The notes under the pieces were generated by a model, which was not told where the DNA came from, searched no databases, and was given only the letters and a program-made list of their open reading frames with translations. A DNA stretch of 64,000 nt from Paractinoplanes bogorensis (GTDB lineage Bacteria; Actinomycetota; Actinomycetes; Mycobacteriales; Micromonosporaceae), in the NCBI RefSeq assembly GCF_018829635.1, contig NZ_JAHKKG010000008.1, forward strand, positions 62,001 to 126,000. The letters are read 5' to 3'. Positions 40,270 through 46,286 of this stretch are shown here, one piece after another; the stretch's first letter is position 1; each line of letters opens with the position of its first letter. Position numbers and translations under genes: made by a program.

Positions 40270-41000
40270 CAGGGTGTCTCCGTTCTGCCGCCGTCGACCG
40301 TGAGCACGGTCCCGTTGACGTAGCTTGCGGCCGCCGAGGCCAGGAACGCGACGGCCGCGCCGATCTCCTCGGGCCGACCGGCGCGACCGGCCGGGACGTT
40401 GGCGGCGTCCGCGGCGTCGGAGATGGACATGGCGGCGAGCACCTCGCGGCGCCGTGCGGTGTCGGTCGGGCCGGGCGCCACGCAGTTGACCGTCACGCCG
40501 CGGTCCGCGTACTCGCGGGACAGCAACTTGGCCGCGCTGGTGACCGCGGCGCGCAACACCACGCTGGTGGCCAGATCAGGTTGCGGCTGCCGTACGGCCG
40601 TGGACGTCACGAACACGACCCGGCCGAAGCCACGCCCGGCCATGGCGGGCAGCGCCAGCCGGGCCAACCGCATCGGCCCGCGCAGCAGCAGATCGAACGC
40701 CCGCTGCCAGCCGTCGTCGTCGACGCTCAGGATGCGCCCGGGTGGCGGCCCACCGGCGTTCAGGATGAGCACGTCGGCCGCCGCGGTCACCCGCGGGACG
40801 TCGGTCGCCAGGTCGGCCACCACGGTTGTGACGCCGGCACCGGTCCGCTCGGCCAGCACCGCCGCGGCCTTGTCGAGCGGTTCGCGGCGGCGGCCGGCCA
40901 GCACGACGTCGTGGCCGGCGCGGGCCAGGCACTCGGCGGCGGCGAACCCGATGCCGGATCCGCCGCCGCCGACGAGAGCTGTTCTCCGGAACTGGGGCAC
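40269..41000 (-). CDS. Short-chain dehydrogenase/reductase family, catalytic Tyr missing
   Basis: 243 residues. The Rossmann start is LVGGGGSGIGFAAAECLARAG; NAG motif is LILNAGG; the C-terminal 'VNCVAPGPTDTARRREVL' and 'VAFLASAAASYVNGTVLTVDGG' are classic SDR. The active site is unusual: Ser is present in FVTSTAV and Lys in SAAKLLS, but the position four before Lys, normally Tyr, is Thr (TSAAK). It may use another acid or serve a non-redox role. GTG 41000. It is the first gene of the minus-strand operon SDR-cupin-mhpC-mhpB. Confidence 0.87.
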   Translation of the reverse strand: MPQFRRTALVGGGGSGIGFAAAECLARAGHDVVLAGRRREPLDKAAAVLAERTGAGVTTVVADLATDVPRVTAAADVLILNAGGPPPGRILSVDDDGWQRAFDLLLRGPMRLARLALPAMAGRGFGRVVFVTSTAVRQPQPDLATSVVLRAAVTSAAKLLSREYADRGVTVNCVAPGPTDTARRREVLAAMSISDAADAANVPAGRAGRPEEIGAAVAFLASAAASYVNGTVLTVDGGRTETP

Positions 41001-41005
41001 GGGGT

Positions 41006-41011
41006 TAGCCT
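41006..41011 (+). promoter_or_regulatory. -10 of the iclR-2 transcript
   Basis: TAGCCT, 7 bases before ATG 41019, the first codon of a seven-codon leader frame. Confidence 0.5.
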
Positions 41012-41018
41012 GACCGCC

Positions 41019-41042
41019 ATGATGCGCAAGGCCCTACCGTGA
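41019..41042 (+). CDS. Leader peptide MMRKALP overlapping iclR-2
   Basis: Leaderless ATG behind TAGCCT, seven codons, stop TGA at 41040-41042. The stop overlaps the GTG start of iclR-2 as GTGA, so translating this short frame would deliver ribosomes to the iclR-2 start, which lacks a ribosome site of its own. Too short for usual gene finding; supported by position only. Confidence 0.45.
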   Translation: MMRKALP

Positions 41043-41812
41043 GTCCCGCTGAGCGGGACGCGGGATCACTGGGCGGCCTCGACCGGGCCGCCGCGATCCT
41101 GGGTGCGTTCGACGAGCAGCACCGCGAGCTCAGCCTGGCCGCGCTGGTGGCCCGGTGCGGGCTGCCGCGCTCGACCACGCACCGGACCGCCGACAAGATG
41201 CTCAGGCTGGGCTGGCTGGACAAACCGGCCGACCGCTACCGGGTCGGCAACCGCATCTTCGAGCTGTCCGGCCTGGCCCCGGTGCGGCACCAGCTGCGCG
41301 AGTCGGCGCTGCCCTACCTGCAGGATCTGCACCACGCGACCCGGCTCACGGTGCAGCTCGGCGTGCTCAGCGGCACCCAGGTGCTGCTCGTCGAAAAGAT
41401 CACCGGCCATCGCCCGATGCCGATGCTCTCGCAGGTCGGTGCGCTGCTGCCGGCCTACTGCTCGGCGCTGGGCATGGCGATCCTGGCCTACAGCGACGAG
41501 GACGCCGTACGGGCGGTGGTCGACGCCGGCATGCCCCGCCGGACGCCGCGCACCATGACCACGGCGACCGCGCTGCGCCGCGAGCTGGCCGCGATTCCCG
41601 ACCGTGGCCTGGCCGTGGAGCGCGAGGAGGGCAACATCGGGATCAGCTGCGTGGCCGCCCCGATCTTCGACCCGCTCGGCGCCGTGGTGGCCGCAGTCTC
41701 GGTCACCGGGCCGGCCGCTCTCGTGCGGGCCGACCGGGCCGGACCGGCCGTCCGGCTGGCCGCGGCGGCCACCTCGCGCGCTTTTCGTCCCGCTGAGCGG
41801 GACCACCGCTAG
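41039..41812 (+). CDS. IclR-family regulator (iclR-2)
   Basis: 257 residues. HTH 'RAAAILGAFDEQHRELSLAALVARCGLPRSTTHRTADKMLRLGWLDK', effector domain with 'ALLPAYCSALGMAILAY' and 'EEGNIGISCVAAPIFDPLGAVVAAVSVTGPA'. It sits between the divergent SDR-cupin-mhpC-mhpB operon and the cupin/FAD-monooxygenase operon. The identical 17-bp palindrome GTCCCGCTGAGCGGGAC occurs inside its first codons (read PAER) and inside its last codons (read PAER again), so both flanking operons and the gene itself carry the same probable operator. Confidence 0.93.
   Translation: MSPAERDAGSLGGLDRAAAILGAFDEQHRELSLAALVARCGLPRSTTHRTADKMLRLGWLDKPADRYRVGNRIFELSGLAPVRHQLRESALPYLQDLHHATRLTVQLGVLSGTQVLLVEKITGHRPMPMLSQVGALLPAYCSALGMAILAYSDEDAVRAVVDAGMPRRTPRTMTTATALRRELAAIPDRGLAVEREEGNIGISCVAAPIFDPLGAVVAAVSVTGPAALVRADRAGPAVRLAAAATSRAFRPAERDHR
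41043..41059. promoter_or_regulatory. IclR operator 1
   Basis: GTCCCGCT-G-AGCGGGAC, perfect 8-bp arms, at the start of iclR-2 and 43 bases from the divergent SDR start. Confidence 0.75.
41787..41803. promoter_or_regulatory. IclR operator 2
   Basis: Exact repeat of operator 1 inside the last codons of iclR-2, 74 bases upstream of the cupin start. Confidence 0.75.
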
Positions 41813-41877
41813 GGCGAGCGCGCCGCCGGACGCAGGCTGTGAGCCAGCTAACAACCGGTGGACCTGGAGGAGGACCC

Positions 41878-42345
41878 GTGAGCCTCGGTGGCGGATACAT
41901 GCTCAGCTCGCGCAAGGGCACGCAGATCCCGGCGATCGGCCTGAACATCACGATGAAGGCGAACGGGTCGGCCACCCGCGACGCCTACTCGCTGTTCGAA
42001 TACGCGATCCCGCCGGAGACCAACGGCCCGCCCGCGCACATCCACACCCGCGAGGACGAGTCGTTCATCTGCCTGGCCGGACGGCTCGACGTGTCGCTGG
42101 GTGGCGAGGAGTTCGTCCTCGAGTTCGGCGACTACCTCTATCTGCCCCGCAACGTCGTGCACACGTTCCGGAACCCGTACGGGGAAGAAGCTCGTGTCAT
42201 CTCGGTTGTGTCGCCGGCCGGGCTCGAGGCCTATTACCAGGCGCTGGGCGAATTGCCGCCCGGCCCCAAGGACATGGCCACCCTGAAGCCGATCATGGAG
42301 GAGTTCGGGATCGAGCTGCAGCTCCCGCCGGGCGGGGGGCACTGA
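41878..42345 (+). CDS. Cupin-domain protein 2
   Basis: 155 residues. 'EYAIPPETNGPPAHIHTREDESFICLAGRLDVSLGGEEFVLEFGDYLYLPRNVVHTFRNPY' holds both cupin motifs with the His/Glu ligands. The GTG 41878 has the near-perfect ribosome site GGAGGAGGA; an in-frame GTG at 41839 lacks one. It is cotranscribed with the FAD monooxygenase 2 bases downstream. Quercetinase-type cupins have this form. CGTACGGGGAAGAA at 42176 is a near copy of the recurrent word. Confidence 0.88.
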   Translation: MSLGGGYMLSSRKGTQIPAIGLNITMKANGSATRDAYSLFEYAIPPETNGPPAHIHTREDESFICLAGRLDVSLGGEEFVLEFGDYLYLPRNVVHTFRNPYGEEARVISVVSPAGLEAYYQALGELPPGPKDMATLKPIMEEFGIELQLPPGGGH

Positions 42346-42347
42346 CC

Positions 42348-43823
42348 ATGCGGGTCGGGATCATCGGCGCCGGCGTGGCCGGACTGACCACGGCCAAGAC
42401 GCTGATGCAGGCCGGGCACGAGGTCGTCGTCTGGGACTCGGCGCCCGACGTCGGCGGGGTGTGGAGCCGCACGCGCCGCTACCCCGGGCTGACCACCCAG
42501 AGCGCCAAGGCCACGTACGGCTTCTCCGACTACCCGATGCCGCGCGAGTTCCCCGAGTGGCCCAGCGGTGAGCAGGTCCAGTCGTGGCTCGCGTCCTACG
42601 CCCACGACTTCAAGATCGAGAGCCAGTTGCGTTTGGGCGTACGGGTTCTGACCGTTGCGCGCACCAACGCGCAGTGGACGGTCAGCCTCTCCGACGGTTC
42701 GACCGAGACCGTCGACCGGGTCGTGGTGGCCAACGGCGTGTTCTGCGAGCCGAACATGCCCGTTTTCGACGGTGCGGACGAGTTCGTGGCCGGCGGTGGC
42801 AAAATCCTGGCCGGGACCGAGATGCACGACGCCGGGATTGCGCGCGGCAAGCATGTTCTGGTTGTCGGTTACGGCAAGTCCGCGTGCGATGTGACCGTGC
42901 CGCTCAGTGAAGTGGCCGCTTCGACGGACGTCATCGCGCGCCAACTGCTGTGGAAGGTGCCGCGGAAGATCGCCGGGGTGCTCAACTTCAAGATGCTGCT
43001 GCTGACCCGGATGGGCGAGGCGCTGTTCAAGTACCACCGACTGCGCGGAGTTGAGCGTTTCCTGCACGGTCCGGGCAACCCGATGCGCCGCAACATGCTC
43101 AACTCGATCGGTTCGGTGTCCGTCCGGCAGTTCAAGCTCAAGCAGCTCGGCCTGGTGCCCCGCGGCAGCATGGAGGGCATCGTCAAGGGCGCGATCGGCC
43201 TGGCCACCGAGGGCTTCTTCGAAGGCGTCGAGGCGGGCGCGATCCGCGTGCACCGCGACACCACGATCACGCACCTGCGCGCAGGAGAGGCCGAGCTCGC
43301 CGACGGCACTGTCCTGCCCGCCGACCTGATCGTCTGCGCCACCGGCTTCCGGCAGGGCGTCCCGTTTTTGAGCGAAGACGTGCAGCGGCAGCTGTTCGAC
43401 GAGCGCGGCAACTTCCAGCTGTACCGCCAGATCCTGCCGCCCGGCGTCGACGGGCTCTACTTCAACGGCTACAACAGCTCGTTCTTCAGCCCGCTGAACG
43501 CCGAGATGGCTGCCGTCTGGATCGCGGCCCACATGGCCGGCCTGGCGCCGGTGCCTGCCCCCGACGAGATGCGGGCCCAGGTCAAGGCCCAGCTGGCCTT
43601 CATGGACGAGGCCACCGACCGCCACCACAACCGCGGCACGAAGATCATCCCGTTCTCGCTCAAGAACGCCGACGAGGTGCTCGACGACCTCGGCCTGAAC
43701 ATCGGCCGGCGAACCCGGGCATCGCACTGGATCAACCCGGTCGACCCGTCCGCCTACCGCGGCGTGACGCCGGCCCTGGTCGCCCGCCTGCGCGCGCGGG
43801 ACCGAGTGCTCGAGGACGCCTGA
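42348..43823 (+). CDS. Class B flavin monooxygenase
   Basis: 491 residues. FAD motif IIGAGVAGLTTAKTLMQAGHEV, VGGVWSRTRRYPGLTTQSAKATYGFSDYPMP (GxW and FMO-type fingerprint region), NADPH motif VLVVGYGKSACDVTVPLSEVA, and CATGFRQGVPFL. It should oxygenate a ring or carbonyl with NADPH and O2. In this pathway it could make the catechol or break a ketone before ring cleavage, in place of MhpA, which belongs to another flavoprotein class and is absent here. The next feature is a strong terminator. Confidence 0.9.
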   Translation: MRVGIIGAGVAGLTTAKTLMQAGHEVVVWDSAPDVGGVWSRTRRYPGLTTQSAKATYGFSDYPMPREFPEWPSGEQVQSWLASYAHDFKIESQLRLGVRVLTVARTNAQWTVSLSDGSTETVDRVVVANGVFCEPNMPVFDGADEFVAGGGKILAGTEMHDAGIARGKHVLVVGYGKSACDVTVPLSEVAASTDVIARQLLWKVPRKIAGVLNFKMLLLTRMGEALFKYHRLRGVERFLHGPGNPMRRNMLNSIGSVSVRQFKLKQLGLVPRGSMEGIVKGAIGLATEGFFEGVEAGAIRVHRDTTITHLRAGEAELADGTVLPADLIVCATGFRQGVPFLSEDVQRQLFDERGNFQLYRQILPPGVDGLYFNGYNSSFFSPLNAEMAAVWIAAHMAGLAPVPAPDEMRAQVKAQLAFMDEATDRHHNRGTKIIPFSLKNADEVLDDLGLNIGRRTRASHWINPVDPSAYRGVTPALVARLRARDRVLEDA

Positions 43824-43827
43824 GAGC

Positions 43828-43858
43828 TGCCGGCCCGCCACGTGGCGGCGGGCCGGCA
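43828..43858 (+). terminator. Terminator hairpin
   Basis: TGCCGGCCCGCC (43828-43839) pairs with GGCGGGCCGGCA (43847-43858), loop 7, starting 4 bases after the monooxygenase stop. Confidence 0.85.
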
Positions 43859-43865
43859 CCGACGG

Positions 43866-44057
43866 TCAGGTTCCGGTCAAGATGTTGTTTGCGCGGGCGC
43901 GGACGGCGGCGAGCACCCCGGGCGGAGCCAGATCCGGCGAACCGGCTCGGTAGGGCGGCTGCGGCTCGTACTCGTGTGCGAGCTGAATCGCCTGGGCCAC
44001 CGTGTCCCCGGCGATCCGGCCGGCCGGCGTGAATGCCATGTCCAGCCCGGCGGACAG
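43866..44057 (-). pseudogene. C-terminal remnant of a DJ-1/PfpI family gene
   Basis: On the minus strand, SAGLDMAFTPAGRIAGD followed by AIQLAHEYEPQPPYRAGSPD reproduces the C-terminus of DJ-1/PfpI amidotransferase-like proteins (SAGIDMAL...YDPQPPFDAGSP). The N-terminal 130 residues, with the nucleophilic Cys, are absent: 18 bases further lies the start of the divergent regulator. An ATG at 44039 could still give a 57-residue peptide, but no activity is expected. Confidence 0.75.
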
Positions 44058-44063
44058 CGGAGG

Positions 44064-44069
44064 TAGCGT
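44064..44069 (+). promoter_or_regulatory. Leaderless -10 of the 44076 regulator
   Basis: TAGCGT, 6 bases before ATG 44076. Confidence 0.55.
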
Positions 44070-44075
44070 CGGGTC

Positions 44076-44693
44076 ATGTCGCTGGAGGCCCTGGGGGCGT
44101 TGCGGGAGCCGGTGCGCCGCGCGGTCTACGAGTTCGTCGTCGTGCGGGCGGAACCGGTCGGCCGCAACGAGGTCGCCGAGGCGGTCGGGATCGGGCGCAC
44201 GCTGGCCGCGTTCCACCTGGACAAGCTGGCTGAGGCCGGGCTGCTCGACACGGCGTACGGGAAAAGGGTTGGTGGGCCTGGTGCGGGCCGGCCGGCCAAG
44301 CTCTACCGCCGCTCGGACGCGGAGCTCACGGTGTCGCTGCCGCCGCGGGACTATCGGCTGCTGGCCACGGTGCTGGCCGACGCGGTCGAGCGGGCCGGCG
44401 TGGAACCGGCGCTCTACGAGGCGGCTCAGGAGCAGGGCGCGAAGCTGGCCGGGGGCGACCTGATGCCGCGTCTCGAGGAGTTGGGCTACGAGCCGTACGA
44501 GGACGCGGACCGCACCGTCCGCCTGCGTAACTGCCCGTTCCACGCGCTCGCCGAGTCGCACCCGGGGCTGGTCTGCGGCATGAACCTGGCGCTGCTGCGT
44601 GGCCTGACCGGCGCGGAGGCCGGACTGGACCCCGGCCCGACCGGCTGTTGCGTGGTGTTCCCGGCCGGGAAGTCTAAAAACAATTCCCATTGA
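44076..44693 (+). CDS. HTH regulator with Cys-rich (Fe-S-like) C-terminus
   Basis: 205 residues. Winged HTH 'REPVRRAVYEFVVVRAEPVGRNEVAEAVGIGRTLAAFHLDKLAEAGLLD', then an effector domain ending NCPFHALAESHPGLVCGMN and a final GPTGCCVVF. The C-x13-C ... CC pattern with CPFH resembles the SufR-type and related ArsR-like sensors that bind a [4Fe-4S] cluster. Leaderless ATG. The exact recurrent word at 44255 reads YGK in the wing, next to GGPGAGRPAKLYRR. The DUF3291 gene follows after 21 bases. Confidence 0.85.
   Translation: MSLEALGALREPVRRAVYEFVVVRAEPVGRNEVAEAVGIGRTLAAFHLDKLAEAGLLDTAYGKRVGGPGAGRPAKLYRRSDAELTVSLPPRDYRLLATVLADAVERAGVEPALYEAAQEQGAKLAGGDLMPRLEELGYEPYEDADRTVRLRNCPFHALAESHPGLVCGMNLALLRGLTGAEAGLDPGPTGCCVVFPAGKSKNNSH
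44255..44266 (+). repeat. Recurrent word CGTACGGGAAAA, copy 6
   Basis: Exact copy in the wing region of the HTH regulator gene, read Y-G-K. Confidence 0.8.
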
Positions 44694-44702
44694 CATAGAG
44701 TT

Positions 44703-44708
44703 TAGGCT
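44703..44708 (+). promoter_or_regulatory. Leaderless -10 of the DUF3291 gene
   Basis: TAGGCT, 6 bases before ATG 44715, within an unusually AT-rich stretch (44672-44706) that contains CAAT-TCCC-ATTG and CTAAA...TTTAG, a possible site for the upstream Cys-rich regulator. Confidence 0.5.
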
Positions 44709-44714
44709 GACCGC

Positions 44715-45197
44715 ATGGCCGACCATCACCTCGCGCAGCTGAACATCGCCCGCCTGCGGGCCCCGCTCGACAGCCCCGAGCTGGCCGACTTCGTGGCTTT
44801 CCTGCCCGAGATCAACGAGCTGGCCGAGAGCTCGCCCGGCTACGTGTGGCGCCTGCAGGACGAGTCGGGCGACGCCACCGCGCTGCGCCCCTTCGGCGAC
44901 GACGTCATCGTCAACCTGACGGTGTGGGAGACGATCGACGACCTGCGCGCCTTCACCTACCGAACCCCGCACCTGGGCCCGCTGCGCCGCCGCCGTGACT
45001 GGTTCGTGCCGTTGGGCGGCCCGCACCTGGTGCTGTGGTGGATCCCGGCCGGCACCCGGCCCAGCGTCACCGAGGCCGCCACCCGCCTCGACCAGCTGCG
45101 CGACCAGGGCCCGTCACCCAAGGCGTTCACGCTGCGTGAGCCGTATGCCGGCCCGGACGAACGGGCGCTAGGCGGCGGACAGGTTGCACTCGCTTAG
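44715..45197 (+). CDS. DUF3291 (ABM-fold) protein
   Basis: 160 residues. 'HHLAQLNIARLRAPLDSPELADFVAFLPEINELAESSPGYVWRLQ' and 'VNLTVWETIDDLRAFTYRTPHLGPLRRRRDWFVPLGGPHLVLWWIPAG' are diagnostic for DUF3291, a ferredoxin-like dimeric barrel related to antibiotic monooxygenases. Function unknown. Located just behind the Cys-rich regulator, probably its target. The last 30 bases overlap the convergent HEAT-repeat gene. Confidence 0.88.
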   Translation: MADHHLAQLNIARLRAPLDSPELADFVAFLPEINELAESSPGYVWRLQDESGDATALRPFGDDVIVNLTVWETIDDLRAFTYRTPHLGPLRRRRDWFVPLGGPHLVLWWIPAGTRPSVTEAATRLDQLRDQGPSPKAFTLREPYAGPDERALGGGQVALA

Positions 45198-46223
45198 CAG
45201 GCGGGCGACCGCATAGAGCTCGGCGAGCCCGCTGTCGTGGACGGCGCGGGCGGTGGCCTCCTGCAACGGCGTGAGCGCGGCGTCGTCCGGCCGCGGGCCG
45301 TCGGGGAAAGCCAGGCTCAGCAGCAGCTCCACCGCGTAGAGGAAGCGGCTCGGATCCTCGCCGCCGGCGGCCAGGCCGGCCAGCAGCAGGGGGGCCAGCA
45401 CCGGCTCGGAACGGACGGTCAGGTCGCCCAGCGCCAGCGACGCGCCGTGGGCCGGATTCTCTTGGTGGAAGGGCCACCCGGAGAGCTCCGTCGGGCCGTG
45501 GAACAGGCAGTCGGTCAGCTCCGCCAGCATCTCCGAGCCGGGCTCGGGGGTGAGCCGTGCCAGGCCCATCAGCACCGTCCAGCGGCGGATCCGGGCGGAC
45601 CGGTCGACGCCGGCCACCGCGGCCACCAGGGCGGCGTCGGCCGGATCGCCGATCATTCCGGCGGTGAGGGCGAGGACCGAGGCGACCACCCGGTCCGGTT
45701 CGACGGCGAGACGGGCGGTGAGGGCCGGGACGACCCGCGGCGCCTCCTCGGGGAAGAAGCTGAGCAGGTGCGCGGACAGGCCGCGGGCGTCCCGGTCGTC
45801 GTTGCCGAGCAGACTGACGAAAGTCGGCACCCCGGCCCGTACGGCCTCGTGTGCCTGCCGCAGCACCGGTTCGATTTCGTGTCGCCGTCCGAGGTAGAGG
45901 TCGCTGCGCCGCTCAGCCAGCTCGTGCAGCCGGGGCCCGAGCGGGTGCGGACGGGCGGGGGAGAGGTCGGGCAGGATGTCGGCCAGCAATTCGTGCCCGA
46001 GCGTGCGGTCGGGCGCGTGGTCGTCGGCCAGCAGCTCGATCAGGAACGGCACCGCGGCGACGGTGGCCGGATAGATGGTGTCCTGATGCAGCGCCCGCGC
46101 CCGGAACTGCTCCGCGGCTTCGGCCCGGCTGGAAGAGTCGGTCGATCGCAGCGCGCGCAGCAGATCCGGCAGATCCGTGGCCGGCCCGTACGCGTGGCTG
46201 AGCGCCGACCAGTCGAGAGGCAT
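45168..46223 (-). CDS. HEAT-repeat protein
   Basis: 351 residues, soluble, almost entirely helical repeats of 30-40 residues (LPDLLRALRSTDSSSRAEAAEQFRARALHQ ... TVAAVPFLIELLADDHAPDRTLGHELLADIL ... VPALTARLAVEPDRVVASVLALTAGMIGDPADAALVAAV). Such repeats act as binding scaffolds; no enzyme motif is visible. ATG 46223 is leaderless behind TAGGGT. It is divergent from the S9 peptidase gene with 63 bases between. Confidence 0.82.
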   Translation of the reverse strand: MPLDWSALSHAYGPATDLPDLLRALRSTDSSSRAEAAEQFRARALHQDTIYPATVAAVPFLIELLADDHAPDRTLGHELLADILPDLSPARPHPLGPRLHELAERRSDLYLGRRHEIEPVLRQAHEAVRAGVPTFVSLLGNDDRDARGLSAHLLSFFPEEAPRVVPALTARLAVEPDRVVASVLALTAGMIGDPADAALVAAVAGVDRSARIRRWTVLMGLARLTPEPGSEMLAELTDCLFHGPTELSGWPFHQENPAHGASLALGDLTVRSEPVLAPLLLAGLAAGGEDPSRFLYAVELLLSLAFPDGPRPDDAALTPLQEATARAVHDSGLAELYAVARLLSECNLSAA

Positions 46224-46230
46224 GCGCGGC

Positions 46231-46236
46231 ACCCTA
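46231..46236 (-). promoter_or_regulatory. Leaderless -10 of the HEAT-repeat gene
   Basis: TAGGGT on the minus strand, 7 bases before ATG 46223. Confidence 0.45.
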
Positions 46237-46286
46237 CCGGTGGTCGCGGACAGCCGTAGCCGGCCCGCGGTGGTAGACAGGGTCGT

